Under the pieces are notes generated by a model. It was not told where the DNA came from and did not search any database. It saw nothing but the letters and a program-made list of their open reading frames with translations. A stretch of 64,000 bases of DNA from JAWXTK01 sp044433645 (GTDB lineage Bacteria; Bacteroidota; Bacteroidia; Bacteroidales; Rikenellaceae): the NCBI GenBank assembly GCA_044433645.1, contig JAWXTK010000008.1, forward strand, positions 1-64,000, given 5' to 3'. A program made the position numbers and the translations under genes. How positions within the stretch are numbered: position 1 is the first letter of the stretch; each line of letters starts with the position of its first letter. This document shows, piece by piece, positions 35,010 to 44,098 of the stretch.

Positions 35010-35155
35010 TTGCTAGTTTTTAGTTGCTCGATGCTAGTCGCGCCCGCCCGGCGTTAAGGCATCAGAGCGTAGCTCTGAAATTATGAGTTATGAATTATAA
35101 ATTATTGACACTGACGTAGTTACACCAAGCATAGTGCATTATACTCCTAAAAAAT

Positions 35156-35186
35156 AAGATTCCGTGCTAAAACAACACGGAATCTT
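35156..35186 (-). terminator. Intrinsic terminator of the small membrane gene
   Basis: AAGATTCCGTG (35156-35166) and CACGGAATCTT (35176-35186) form an 11-bp perfect stem with a 9-nt loop. On the minus strand it is followed by ATTTTTTA, fitting termination of the small gene at 35208-35371. On the plus strand a weaker T-rich stretch follows, so it may also stop the GH36-like transcript. Confidence 0.75.
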
Positions 35187-35207
35187 AACTATTCTTTTAT
35201 ACACCAA

Positions 35208-35371
35208 TTAACTGAAAATCATTATCAGCAGAAAAAGTATTAACCCAACAATAGAAACAACACCCCAAAATTCAACCCAGCCTGCAATTCTTTTAACATT
35301 AGCATTTATCTCAAACAAATGCTGTTTTTTTCAGTAAGATTTACCAATCTTTCATATTCTTCTCTTTTCAT
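35208..35371 (-). pseudogene. Small single-pass membrane protein gene with a -1 frameshift
   Basis: From ATG 35371 the zero frame gives MKREEYERLVNLTEKN and then stops at 35308-35306. A -1 shift at the run of seven A's (complement of 35325-35331) continues as QHLFEINANVKRIAGW plus a transmembrane helix ending FLLIMIFS, with a stop at 35210-35208. The fused product would be 54 residues, ending next to a strong terminator. The run forms the canonical slippery heptamer A_AAA_AAC in the correct phase. It could be programmed frameshifting, a recent mutation, or a homopolymer sequencing error. No family is recognised. Confidence 0.6.
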
Positions 35372-35473
35372 AAGTCTTATTTTTTATATCTTACAAATCT
35401 TCGATTTGTGGGCATCAAAAGCAAGACAACAAACACTGTAAATCTCTAGAAACTAATAACTTAAAACTAGAAA

Positions 35474-36637
35474 CTAATATTCATAAACTCCAGTCGAGTG
35501 CTTGATAGTCAAACGTGGCTTATCCGAACCCTCAACATAACCAATAATCTTGGCATCTACACCAAACTCCTTGCTCAAAGCGATGATATCACCAGCAACC
35601 TCAGCATCTACATAAAGCTCCATACGGTGACCCATGTTAAACACCGAGAACATCTCGTTCCACGACGTGCCACTTTGCTTTTGAATAATATCAAACAACA
35701 AAGGCGTATCAAAAAGATTATCTTTAATAATATGAACATCACCAGCAAAGTGCATAACCTTAGTCTGACCTCCTCCACTACAATGAACCATACCATGCAC
35801 ACCAGCGCGATAATTATCCAAAACTCTCTTGATAATAGGAGCATAAGTCCTTGTAGGTGAAAGAACTAACTTACCAACATCCAAAGGACAACCCTCTATC
35901 TTATCTGTCAATTTATAAGAACCCGAATACACCAAATGCTCAGGCACACCCTGGTCGTAACTCTCAGGATAAAGACCAGAAAGATAAGAGCTAAACACAT
36001 CGTGGCGCGCCGAAGTAAGACCATTACTTCCCATACCACCGTTATATTCACTCTCGTAAGTTGCTTGACCAAAAGAAGATAGACCAACTATAACCTGACC
36101 AGCTTTTATATTAGCATTATTTATAACATCACTACGCTTCATGCGCGCAGTAACTGTGCTATCTACGATAATTGTGCGAACCAAATCACCAACGTCTGCA
36201 GTCTCACCACCCGTTGAAATAATGTTCACACCCATATCACGCATACTCTGCAAAAATTCCTCAGTACCATTGATAATAGCCGAAATAACCTCGCCTGGAA
36301 TCAAGCGTTTGTTACGTCCAATAGTTGAGCTTAGCAAGATATTATCCACAGAACCCACACAAAGCAAGTCGTCGGTATTCATAACAACAGCATCTTGAGC
36401 CACACCACGCCATACCGAGATATCGCCCGTTTCCTTCCAATACATATAGGCAAGAGACGATTTTGTTCCAGCGCCATCGGCGTGCATAATAAGGCAAGAA
36501 TCCTCGTCAGAGGACAACGTGTCAGGGATAATTTTACAGAAAGCCTTAGGGAATAGGCCTTTATCTACCAATTTAATCGCGTTGTGAACATCCTCTTTGC
36601 TGAAGGAAACCCCACGCTCTGCGTATCTTGAACTCAT
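35474..36637 (-). CDS. purM: Phosphoribosylformylglycinamidine cyclo-ligase (AIR synthase)
   Basis: Forms aminoimidazole ribonucleotide in purine synthesis. At 387 residues it is the longer Bacteroidetes type. It has the ATP-binding segments MHADGAGTKSSLAYMYW (about 51-67), AQDAVVMNTDDLLCVGS (about 79-95) and ISTGGETADVGDLV (about 139-152). GMVHCSGGGQTKVMHF (about 283-298) replaces the usual G-x-THITGGG. It is monocistronic with a consensus promoter. Its last codons overlap a 13-bp direct repeat. Confidence 0.93.
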   Translation of the reverse strand: MSSRYAERGVSFSKEDVHNAIKLVDKGLFPKAFCKIIPDTLSSDEDSCLIMHADGAGTKSSLAYMYWKETGDISVWRGVAQDAVVMNTDDLLCVGSVDNILLSSTIGRNKRLIPGEVISAIINGTEEFLQSMRDMGVNIISTGGETADVGDLVRTIIVDSTVTARMKRSDVINNANIKAGQVIVGLSSFGQATYESEYNGGMGSNGLTSARHDVFSSYLSGLYPESYDQGVPEHLVYSGSYKLTDKIEGCPLDVGKLVLSPTRTYAPIIKRVLDNYRAGVHGMVHCSGGGQTKVMHFAGDVHIIKDNLFDTPLLFDIIQKQSGTSWNEMFSVFNMGHRMELYVDAEVAGDIIALSKEFGVDAKIIGYVEGSDKPRLTIKHSTGVYEY

Positions 36638-36659
36638 AATTTTTTATAGATTTTATTTG

Positions 36660-36690
36660 CAAAAATACATATTTTTTTTGGATTTACAAA
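36660..36690 (-). promoter_or_regulatory. Promoter of purM
   Basis: The minus strand reads TTTG (36690-36687), 19 bp, TATTTTTG (36667-36660), a full consensus match. The purM ATG is 22 bp downstream. Confidence 0.8.
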
Positions 36691-36761
36691 ATCAAGTTTC
36701 ACTCTCTAAAAAGCATGAAAATAATTAGTCCTAAAAAATTCTTTTGTTAGCAATATTTTAC

Positions 36762-36769
36762 TATTTTTG
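36762..36769 (+). promoter_or_regulatory. -7 element of the helical hypothetical gene (TATTTTTG)
   Basis: TATTTTTG lies 7 bp before ATG 36777. The mRNA would be leaderless or nearly so. Its position argues against the longer frame starting at TTG 36744, which would place the promoter inside the gene. Confidence 0.5.
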
Positions 36770-36776
36770 TGAAACT

Positions 36777-38312
36777 ATGACAGGTGTAGATAAGCAAGAA
36801 AGCGTTTTTGAATTAATTAAAAGCATGACTAAAGCTGAAAAGCGAAATTTCAAGCTCTATGTCACACGCCTATCTGGCAACCAAGATGCAAAGTTTCTTT
36901 CACTATTTGATTTGCTAGATTCCCTGGATAAATATGACGAAAATAAAGTCTTGGAGCGCTGCCCCATTAAAAAAGAGCAACTACCCAACACCAAGGCTCA
37001 CCTTCAAAAACAACTACTCATAAGCATGCGCCTACTGAATGTGCAACATTCAGACACCATGCAAATACGTGAGCAACTTGACTTTGCTCAGATACTCTAC
37101 AACAAGGGTCTCTACAAACAAAGCTCCAAAATCCTTGATAAATGTTACGAGCAGGCCTCAAAAAGCCAACAGCACAGCACCCTGATAGATATAGTGCAGC
37201 TAATGCTCCAAATTGAGACCACAGATATATCATCGGGCATAAGCGAGAGAGCTAGTGAATTTGCTCGCCAAGTAACCGTTCGTTGCAATATTATTTCTAA
37301 TATAAACGAACTTTATCTAATTGCTATTCAGCTGTTTGACCTTCACCACAAACTAGGTTATGCTCGTTCGCAAAAAGATCTAGATTTCATAGATAATTAC
37401 TTTGCACCCAAGCTAAAATCTTATGATTTAAACTCACTTTCTTTTCTGGAAAAATTCTATTTTTTTCAGGCTAAGGCGTGGTTTTATTATATCAAACACG
37501 ACTTTGTGATAAGTTACAGATATGCTTGTTTGTGGGTTGATTTGTTTAACAGCAACGAGAAAATGAAGTTTAGGATGTATGACAATTATCTAAGAGGATA
37601 TGCCAGAATCCTAGACGGACTTTACATGATGCGCCGCCACCGTCAACTTAGCGAGAGGATAGAAAGCCTAGAAAAAGAATGGGATTCGTTTGCTAAAATC
37701 AACGAAAATGCAGATATAATCTCTAGCAACATACTACTCACAGCCAAAATCAACCTAGTTTTCCTAAAAGGCAACTTTGAGGACGGACTAGAACTAATAA
37801 AAGACAAAAACATAATGCGCAAGGCAGACCACGCTAGTGGCTCAACAAAAATGTGGTTTTATTACAAAGTCGCCTGTCTATATTTTGGTAGTGGTGAGTA
37901 CAAAAAATGTATGCAATACCTTAGCAAAATCACAACAACTAAGGATAATACCCTGCGCCGTGATATTCAATGTTACGCCAAAATGCTCTACCTAATTGCA
38001 TCCTACGAGGCTGGTATAGACTACAATCTTGACTACCAAATTCGTTCGGTATATTCATTTTTGGTGAAGATGAACGATATGCAAGAAGTTCAAAAAGAGC
38101 TGCTAACGTTCTTGAAACGTCTGAATAAAATCTACGAAAAAGATTTTAAAGATGAACTTCAAAAATTGTATAATAACATCAAACCTTATGAGCGTCACCC
38201 CTATCTTCAGCGCACATTCTACTATCTTGATATAATTTCATGGCTCGAAAGCATGCTTACGAGCAAGACTGTGAGCGAGATTATCCAGAGAAAATTCGCC
38301 GAGAGCTTGTAA
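36777..38312 (+). CDS. Large helical protein of unknown function
   Basis: Protein of 511 residues from ATG 36777 (MTGVDKQESVFELIKSM). It has no signal peptide or membrane segment. It is almost entirely helical, with repeated A/L/Y-rich helix pairs resembling TPR-like solenoids, for example LYNKGLYKQSSKILDKCYEQA (about 110-130). Such proteins are common and uncharacterised in Bacteroidetes. It stands between divergent purM and grpE with its own -7 element. No function is proposed. Confidence 0.75.
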   Translation: MTGVDKQESVFELIKSMTKAEKRNFKLYVTRLSGNQDAKFLSLFDLLDSLDKYDENKVLERCPIKKEQLPNTKAHLQKQLLISMRLLNVQHSDTMQIREQLDFAQILYNKGLYKQSSKILDKCYEQASKSQQHSTLIDIVQLMLQIETTDISSGISERASEFARQVTVRCNIISNINELYLIAIQLFDLHHKLGYARSQKDLDFIDNYFAPKLKSYDLNSLSFLEKFYFFQAKAWFYYIKHDFVISYRYACLWVDLFNSNEKMKFRMYDNYLRGYARILDGLYMMRRHRQLSERIESLEKEWDSFAKINENADIISSNILLTAKINLVFLKGNFEDGLELIKDKNIMRKADHASGSTKMWFYYKVACLYFGSGEYKKCMQYLSKITTTKDNTLRRDIQCYAKMLYLIASYEAGIDYNLDYQIRSVYSFLVKMNDMQEVQKELLTFLKRLNKIYEKDFKDELQKLYNNIKPYERHPYLQRTFYYLDIISWLESMLTSKTVSEIIQRKFAESL

Positions 38313-38338
38313 TCATTTACCTAAATTTGTTATCTTTG
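38307..38338 (+). promoter_or_regulatory. Promoter of the grpE-dnaJ-mutL operon
   Basis: TTG (38307-38309), a 21-bp spacer and a perfect -7 TATCTTTG (38331-38338). The grpE ATG is 82 bp downstream, a longer leader than elsewhere here. No CIRCE-type heat-shock operator is visible. Confidence 0.65.
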
Positions 38339-38420
38339 TGCCCTTGCGCATAATATATGGTATATAATTTGTGCAAAATATATTATAAAAGATAATTAAG
38401 ATAACATAAGAAAATACAAA

Positions 38421-38996
38421 ATGGCAGATCAACAAGCTGAAAACCAAGAAGTTAACACAGAGAAAGAAAACATAAACGAGGCTCAAGTTAACAAGGAAGA
38501 AAAAAACTCAAATGACAATATGTCAGAGAGCGCAACACAAGAAGAAGAAAAAGCAGAAAAAATGGCAGAGCCTGCCACAGATTGGCAGGATAAATATTTG
38601 CGCCTATCAGCAGAATTTGATAATTATCGCAAACGTACATTAAAAGAAAAAATGGATTTAATCGCAACTGCTGGCGAAGACGTTATAAAATCTATGCTTG
38701 GAGTTCAAGACGATATGGACAGAGCTATCACAGCTATGCAAACAGCAAGCGATGTGGAAGCTGTGAAAGAAGGTATAGTACTTATCAACAACAAACTTAT
38801 CGACACACTAAAGGGCAAGGGAGTTGTTGAAATCGAGTCTTTGGGCGAGGTCTTAGACACGGATCTTCACGAGGCAATCGCGATAGTGCCTATGGGTGAT
38901 GAAGATAAAAAAGGTAAAATTATAGACGTTGTACAAAAAGGCTACAAACTTAAAGAGAAAGTAATACGTCACGCTAAAGTAGTTGTAGGAGAATAA
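38421..38996 (+). CDS. grpE: Nucleotide exchange factor GrpE
   Basis: Co-chaperone releasing ADP from DnaK. It has a disordered acidic N-terminus (about 1-50), then a long coiled coil starting WQDKYLRLSAEFDNYRKRT (about 56-74). The C-terminal beta domain shows GVVEIESLGEVLDTDLHEAIA (about 134-154) and ends near KVIRHAKVVVG. At 191 residues it is typical. It is 4 bp upstream of dnaJ. Confidence 0.96.
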   Translation: MADQQAENQEVNTEKENINEAQVNKEEKNSNDNMSESATQEEEKAEKMAEPATDWQDKYLRLSAEFDNYRKRTLKEKMDLIATAGEDVIKSMLGVQDDMDRAITAMQTASDVEAVKEGIVLINNKLIDTLKGKGVVEIESLGEVLDTDLHEAIAIVPMGDEDKKGKIIDVVQKGYKLKEKVIRHAKVVVGE

Positions 38997-39000
38997 TAAA

Positions 39001-40158
39001 ATGGCAAAAAGAGATTACTACGAGGTATTGGGCATACAAAAAAGCGCAAGCGCCGACGAAATTAAAAAGGCATACAGAAAAGCAGCTATCCAATTCCACC
39101 CAGACAAGAACCCTGGCAACGCAGAAGCCGAAGCTAAATTTAAAGAAGCAGCCGAGGCCTATGACGTGCTTAGCAACGAGAACAAGAAAGCGCGCTACGA
39201 TCAATTTGGTCACGCAGGCATGAACGGTTCGAGCGCTAGTGGTGGTGGCTACGGAGGAGGTTTCTCTGGAGGCTTTTCTATGGACGATATTTTCAGCCAA
39301 TTTGGTGATATTTTTGGGGGCCACTTTAGTGGTCAACGTGGTGGCTACTCATCAGGGCAAAGAGTTAACAAAGGTTCAGATTTGAGAATCAAAGTCAAAC
39401 TAACCCTTGAGGAAATCACAAACGGAGTTACCAAAAAACTAAAAATCAACAAGTTAACCTCTTGCGAGGTGTGTTCAGGCTCGGGCGCTAAGGACAGCAA
39501 TTCTTACACAACCTGCCCAACTTGTAATGGTTCTGGTCATGTAACTCAAATAGTTAACACTTTCTTTGGTCGTACTCAAAGCACCACAACTTGCCAAAAC
39601 TGTGCAGGAACGGGTAAAATCATAACTCACAAATGCCCTAAATGTAATGGCGAGGGAGCTAACAGAGCCGAGGAAATCATAGAAGTAAAAATCCCAGCTG
39701 GAGTTGGCGAAGGCATGCAACTTTCTATGAGTGGCAAAGGTAACGCAGCCAAACGTGGAGGCGTGAATGGAGACTTGCTAATACTTATTGAAGAGCAGCC
39801 TCACAAGGATTTTGACAGAGACGGCAATGATATAATTTACAATTTAAACATCTCTGTTACAACAGCCCTGCTAGGTGGTACTATAGAAGTTCCAACGGTA
39901 GATGCTCGCGTTAAAATCAAGATAGAGGAAGGAACTCAGGCAGGCAAAGTTCTAAGATTAAAAGGCAAGGGTATTCCCGATGTCAATGGCTATGGACGTG
40001 GTGATCAACTAATTATTATTGATGTTGTGATGCCTACGCGCCTAAGCTCTGAGGATAGAAAACTAATTGAAAAATTGGCCGAAAGCCCAACATTCAAAAA
40101 AACCGAAAATAAGAAAGGTCTAAACATCTTTGAAAGGATGCAAGGATTTTTTAGATAA
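39001..40158 (+). CDS. dnaJ: Chaperone DnaJ
   Basis: Hsp40 that delivers substrates to DnaK. The J domain contains HPD (about 33-35). A Gly/Phe-rich stretch (about 74-120) precedes four zinc-binding repeats: CEVCSGSG, CPTCNGSG, CQNCAGTG and CPKCNGEG (about 156-220). A C-terminal substrate-binding region follows. At 385 residues this is a complete type I DnaJ. It is co-transcribed with grpE; dnaK is not in the window. Confidence 0.97.
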   Translation: MAKRDYYEVLGIQKSASADEIKKAYRKAAIQFHPDKNPGNAEAEAKFKEAAEAYDVLSNENKKARYDQFGHAGMNGSSASGGGYGGGFSGGFSMDDIFSQFGDIFGGHFSGQRGGYSSGQRVNKGSDLRIKVKLTLEEITNGVTKKLKINKLTSCEVCSGSGAKDSNSYTTCPTCNGSGHVTQIVNTFFGRTQSTTTCQNCAGTGKIITHKCPKCNGEGANRAEEIIEVKIPAGVGEGMQLSMSGKGNAAKRGGVNGDLLILIEEQPHKDFDRDGNDIIYNLNISVTTALLGGTIEVPTVDARVKIKIEEGTQAGKVLRLKGKGIPDVNGYGRGDQLIIIDVVMPTRLSSEDRKLIEKLAESPTFKKTENKKGLNIFERMQGFFR

Positions 40159-40172
40159 AAATTTTTAAGCTT

Positions 40173-40481
40173 ATGCTAGGACTAGATGCCTTCAGACGCA
40201 AGCCTCGCGCTTTTGACTACAAACCCATACATTTCGACCCCGTAAAGGAAGCTCGCGAACAGCGAAAAAAAGAAATCTTGGGAGTAGATGGTGATTCTTC
40301 TTTGCCTGAAACGGAAGAATATGTGGCAGGCAGCTACATAAAAAACTACGGATTCTCGCGCAAGAAAACTCAAATCAGCGAACGAGGACTAAGCCGTGAG
40401 CAACGCGCGCGCAACATAAGACGAGGAGTTATAGCCCTTATCTTACTGCTCGTAGCCCTAGCCTACTTACTACTTAGTTAA
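40173..40481 (+). CDS. Tail-anchored hypothetical protein between dnaJ and mutL
   Basis: Small basic protein of 102 residues with no signal peptide and one C-terminal transmembrane helix (about 85-101, VIALILLLVALAYLLL). The cytosolic part is charged (FDPVKEAREQRKKEILG, about 21-37). I do not recognise a domain. It lies 14 bp after dnaJ and 6 bp before mutL, so expression with them is very likely. Its function is unknown. Confidence 0.75.
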   Translation: MLGLDAFRRKPRAFDYKPIHFDPVKEAREQRKKEILGVDGDSSLPETEEYVAGSYIKNYGFSRKKTQISERGLSREQRARNIRRGVIALILLLVALAYLLLS

Positions 40482-40487
40482 AAATAA

Positions 40488-42275
40488 ATGTCAGAAAGCA
40501 TAAAACTTCTACCCGACACAGTGGCCAACCAAATCGCAGCAGGCGAGGTGGTTAATCGTCCTGCGTCTGTGATTAAGGAGATGATGGAAAATGCTATTGA
40601 TGCTCAAAGTAGTGATATAATCGTAAACTTTAGAGACGGGGGCAAGGAACTAATCCAAATCATAGACAACGGCAAAGGTATGTCGTGCGTTGATGCAAGA
40701 ATGGCATTTGAGAGACACGCCACCAGCAAGATAGAAAAAGTAGACGATATCTATTCGCTCACAACCTTTGGTTTTAGGGGTGAGGCCTTGGCATCTATCG
40801 CAGCCGTTAGCGAAGTGGAATTAACCACAAAACGCGAGGAAGATTCTCTTGCCACAGAAATTTGCATAAGTGGAGGTAAATTCAAGGAGCAGAATATGAT
40901 TCAGGGCGAAAAAGGTTCTAAATTTTTGGTCAAAAACCTGTTCTACAATGTGCCTGCACGCCGACGTTTCTTAGAAAAAAGCACTACTGAGGCAAAACAC
41001 ATAACAGCTGAATTTCAGCGAGTTGCTCTATGCAACCCCGAAGTTTCATTCACGCTTTACAACAACGATGCTCTGCTGTATAAACTCCCTGAGGGCAACC
41101 ATAAGTCGCGCATCGTGGCACTCATGGGCAAAAACATGGCTAATAACCTACTTGAAATCAAGGCCGACACTTCGATAATCAAGGTTAAAGGTTATGTGGG
41201 CAGCCCATCATCTAGCAAACAAAATAACAAAGACCAACAGTTTTTGTTCGTAAATAATCGTTTTTTCAAGAGCGCCTATTTCCACAAGGCTATAATTCAG
41301 GCCTACGACAAACTAATTCCCGCAAATACTCAACCCTCGTACTTCATATTTTTGAGCATAGAACCTCAGCGCATAGACGTGAATGTTCACCCTCAAAAAA
41401 CCGAGGTGAAATTTGATGATAACACAGCAATTTGGCAAATTATTAATGCAGCCGTAAGGGAATCTCTTGCCAAACTTGGCGTTGTGCCCATGATGGATTT
41501 TGATGTTGCAGACAGAGTGGAATTACCTACTTTTAAGAGCGACAGAGTGGTTTACAGAGAGCCAAGTGTGAGTATAAATCCTAGCTTTAACCCCTTCATT
41601 ACCAATGATTTTGACCTTGACACCTCACCTCAAAACAAGGAGGACGATTACCAAGAATTAATCATGGAATACATAGAGGGCGAAAAGCAAACCACCATGG
41701 ACTTCGATCAGCAGAGCGTTTTAGGCGATATTCTACCACTTGAGGGAGGTAAATACTTTGCCAGCACAATAAACTCTAGGCTCGCTATTGTAGATATAAA
41801 AAGAGCCTACTCATGTGTGCTTTACTCGCGCTACAAAACCATGCTCAGCAACGGCAACTCAGCAACTCAACAGCTGATGTTTCCCTTAGCATTAGAGCTT
41901 AGCACCAAACAAATCTCAGAGCTAAATGCCTGTGAAAGAGAGCTTATAGACTTTGGTTTTGAGTTTAGCATAAATCAAAACAAAGTAGAAATATCGGGCA
42001 TACCAGCCGATTTTACAAACTGCAAGACTGATGAAATTTTCTGTGAATTAATAGATATGCTCTCAGAGCAACACATAACATCAGATGAGCTAAGAGTTGA
42101 TTTTTTGGCAAAAATCATGTCAAAAACCAGCAATATTAGAGCTCTCGAAACATCAGCAATAGAGAATTTGCTTAGAGAACTAATCACTTGCGAATATATA
42201 AACTACACTCCTCAGGGACAGCAAGTTATAAGCTATCTTGATCAAAAAGAAATAGATAAACGACTAGAAAAATAA
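40488..42275 (+). CDS. mutL: DNA mismatch repair protein MutL
   Basis: Mismatch-repair ATPase. The GHKL ATPase has IAAGEVVNRPASVIKEMMENAIDA split over about residues 16-40, DNGKGM (about 60-65) and the TFGFRGEALASIAA lid (about 88-101). The transducer domain ends near VHPQKTEVKF. The C-terminal dimerisation domain (about 400-595) is present. The DQHAAHERI-type endonuclease motif is not evident; this is judged by eye. At 595 residues it is typical for Bacteroidetes. Confidence 0.96.
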   Translation: MSESIKLLPDTVANQIAAGEVVNRPASVIKEMMENAIDAQSSDIIVNFRDGGKELIQIIDNGKGMSCVDARMAFERHATSKIEKVDDIYSLTTFGFRGEALASIAAVSEVELTTKREEDSLATEICISGGKFKEQNMIQGEKGSKFLVKNLFYNVPARRRFLEKSTTEAKHITAEFQRVALCNPEVSFTLYNNDALLYKLPEGNHKSRIVALMGKNMANNLLEIKADTSIIKVKGYVGSPSSSKQNNKDQQFLFVNNRFFKSAYFHKAIIQAYDKLIPANTQPSYFIFLSIEPQRIDVNVHPQKTEVKFDDNTAIWQIINAAVRESLAKLGVVPMMDFDVADRVELPTFKSDRVVYREPSVSINPSFNPFITNDFDLDTSPQNKEDDYQELIMEYIEGEKQTTMDFDQQSVLGDILPLEGGKYFASTINSRLAIVDIKRAYSCVLYSRYKTMLSNGNSATQQLMFPLALELSTKQISELNACERELIDFGFEFSINQNKVEISGIPADFTNCKTDEIFCELIDMLSEQHITSDELRVDFLAKIMSKTSNIRALETSAIENLLRELITCEYINYTPQGQQVISYLDQKEIDKRLEK

Positions 42276-42280
42276 TAAAT

Positions 42281-42970
42281 ATGTTTAGACAAAACGCAGC
42301 ATTTTCAACACCCCCAGTGGTGAAAAACCTTATAATAATCAACGCCCTGTTCTTTTTAGCTCAGAGCGTTTTGCCCAACGGCTGGGGTAATTTAATGACT
42401 AATATGCTGGGTCTTCACTATTGGGCAAGTGCAGATTTTCGTCTTTACCAGCTTATCTCTTACATGTTCTTGCATGGCAACACAACCCACCTATTTTTTA
42501 ATATGTATGCTCTGTGGATGTTTGGTCGCATGCTAGAATACAACTTGGGAAGTAAGCGATTTTTGATTTACTACATGATAACAGGTATAGGCGCAGGTCT
42601 GATTCAAATGGGTGTTTGCACACTAGAGATGCTATCTCTTGAGAGCGCGATTGCACAAGGAGGCAACACTCCTAGCGCTATGGCCTCACTTTATGCTCTT
42701 ATAAACGGTTTAACCATAGGTGCTTCGGGCGCAGTTTACGGCGTACTTTTGGCCTTTGGTATGATGCACCCCAACAATATTATTATGATGCTAATTCCTC
42801 CCATGCCTATCAAAGCTAAATATTTTGTAATATTTTATGGGGTGTTAGAATTATTCCTTGGCATTGCAAGCACAGGCAGCCAGATAGCCCACTTCGCACA
42901 CGTTGGAGGTATGATTTTCGGTTTTTTCCTTTTAAGATGGTGGAAAAAATCAGGCAAAATATATTTTTAA
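42281..42970 (+). CDS. Rhomboid family intramembrane serine protease
   Basis: Inner-membrane protease of 229 residues with about six helices. The catalytic dyad is readable: Ser149 in GASGAVYG and His207 in HFAHVGG. The oxyanion-side HGNTTHLFFNMYALW (about 65-79) is conserved. Substrates are unknown. It starts 5 bp after mutL and precedes the phosphatase gene by 12 bp, in the operon begun by grpE. Confidence 0.92.
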   Translation: MFRQNAAFSTPPVVKNLIIINALFFLAQSVLPNGWGNLMTNMLGLHYWASADFRLYQLISYMFLHGNTTHLFFNMYALWMFGRMLEYNLGSKRFLIYYMITGIGAGLIQMGVCTLEMLSLESAIAQGGNTPSAMASLYALINGLTIGASGAVYGVLLAFGMMHPNNIIMMLIPPMPIKAKYFVIFYGVLELFLGIASTGSQIAHFAHVGGMIFGFFLLRWWKKSGKIYF

Positions 42971-42982
42971 AGGCAAAGCAAG

Positions 42983-44098
42983 ATGGCAAAGAAAAGCAAA
43001 ATAATAACGTGGGTCACCAAATCAATTATGCTAATTATCAGCATAATCATAAGCGTGATGTTATTATGCTCGTATTTTGCCCCTATAATTAATCCTAATA
43101 GCGCGTCACTGCCTTCACTTTTAGGACTTATCGCACCCATATTATACTTACTCGAAATTATACTTTTGCTCTACTGGACTATAAAATGGAAAATATATAG
43201 CCTTATTGTTCTGGCCGTATTATTAATAGGTGTAGGCAATGTAAAATTATATTTCTCGCCCCAAATCAGCAAGCACTACGAAAGCCAAGATAAGAAATCA
43301 GCAAAGGATATCACTGTAATGAGCTACAACGTCTGCGGCTTTATCAATCCCCAAAAAGATGATTTCACCTCATCGCTCGCTCAAACTACAAGCTTTATTG
43401 CCGAGCAAAAACCAGACATACTCTGCATCCAAGAATACCAAACCACGCCCATGGTTAACACTGAAATGGTCGATGAGCAGCTATCATTTTTGGAGCATAA
43501 AAGAATAAAATACAAGATTCTAAATTACGATAATCGCTCGGGCTGGGGGCTTGCAATTTACAGCAAATACCCTATCATAAATTCTCAGCATATTAGCTTC
43601 GCAGACTCAAATAATTCGGCAATGTGGGCTGATATTAAGTTTAACAAAGACACTATCAGGGTCTATAATCTTCACTTGCAAAGTTCTAGAATCAACGAAA
43701 AAGAGCAAGATTTCATCTTCCAAAACATGATGATAGACTCTAGCGCTGTACACTCTAAAAACCGACTAAGCTCTATAATATCCAAGCTCAAAGACAACAA
43801 TAAAATACGTGCTAATCAAGTAGATAGCCTACTTCCTAGCATCAACAATAATACTCACCCACTTATTATTTGTGGTGATTTCAATGACACACCAATGTCT
43901 TATGGCTACAATAAAATTAGGGCAGATTTAAAAGATAGCTTCACAGAACAAGGCTCGGGCATAGGCGCAACATTTGCTGGCATATTAAGAATAGACCACA
44001 TTTTCCACAGCCCAGATTTTGAGACTTTAACTCACGACACTCCCAAGTCAGAATACTCAGACCACCACCCCGTTATAGTAAGCTTAAGAAAGCTCTAA
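42983..44098 (+). CDS. Membrane-anchored endonuclease/exonuclease/phosphatase family protein
   Basis: Three N-terminal transmembrane helices (about 10-30, 42-64, 68-90) are followed by an EEP-fold domain outside the cytoplasm. Motifs in order: MSYNVCGF, CIQEYQ with the metal Glu, NLHLQSS, CGDFNDTP, IDHIF and SDHHPVI. It may be a nuclease or a phosphodiesterase for lipids or nucleotides; sequence does not decide. It is the last gene of the grpE operon. Its stop overlaps that of the convergent DUF3467 gene by 4 bp. Confidence 0.87.
   Translation: MAKKSKIITWVTKSIMLIISIIISVMLLCSYFAPIINPNSASLPSLLGLIAPILYLLEIILLLYWTIKWKIYSLIVLAVLLIGVGNVKLYFSPQISKHYESQDKKSAKDITVMSYNVCGFINPQKDDFTSSLAQTTSFIAEQKPDILCIQEYQTTPMVNTEMVDEQLSFLEHKRIKYKILNYDNRSGWGLAIYSKYPIINSQHISFADSNNSAMWADIKFNKDTIRVYNLHLQSSRINEKEQDFIFQNMMIDSSAVHSKNRLSSIISKLKDNNKIRANQVDSLLPSINNNTHPLIICGDFNDTPMSYGYNKIRADLKDSFTEQGSGIGATFAGILRIDHIFHSPDFETLTHDTPKSEYSDHHPVIVSLRKL

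Larger units (their letters stand above)
35010..35473. other. 464-bp gap: palindrome, terminator, small broken gene, short repeats
   Basis: Contents from left to right are as follows. A G/C-rich patch (35039-35054) stands out in the AT-rich surroundings and is followed by the palindrome TCAGAGCGTAGCTCTGA. A strong terminator hairpin is at 35156-35186. A frameshifted minus-strand small gene is at 35208-35371. A hairpin ACAAATC/GATTTGT is at 35393-35409. A 13-bp direct repeat CTAGAAACTAATA occurs at 35446-35458 and 35467-35479, the second copy reaching into the end of purM. No other coding sequence is convincing. Confidence 0.6.

Noticed and set aside
35446..35479. 13-bp direct repeat CTAGAAACTAATA as a CRISPR-like array
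   Set aside because: There are only two copies 8 bp apart, far too short a repeat and spacer, and no cas genes.
36744..36776. Longer start (TTG at 36744) for the helical hypothetical gene
   Set aside because: The extension would contain the TATTTTTG promoter element and is hydrophobic and atypical; ATG 36777 is preferred.
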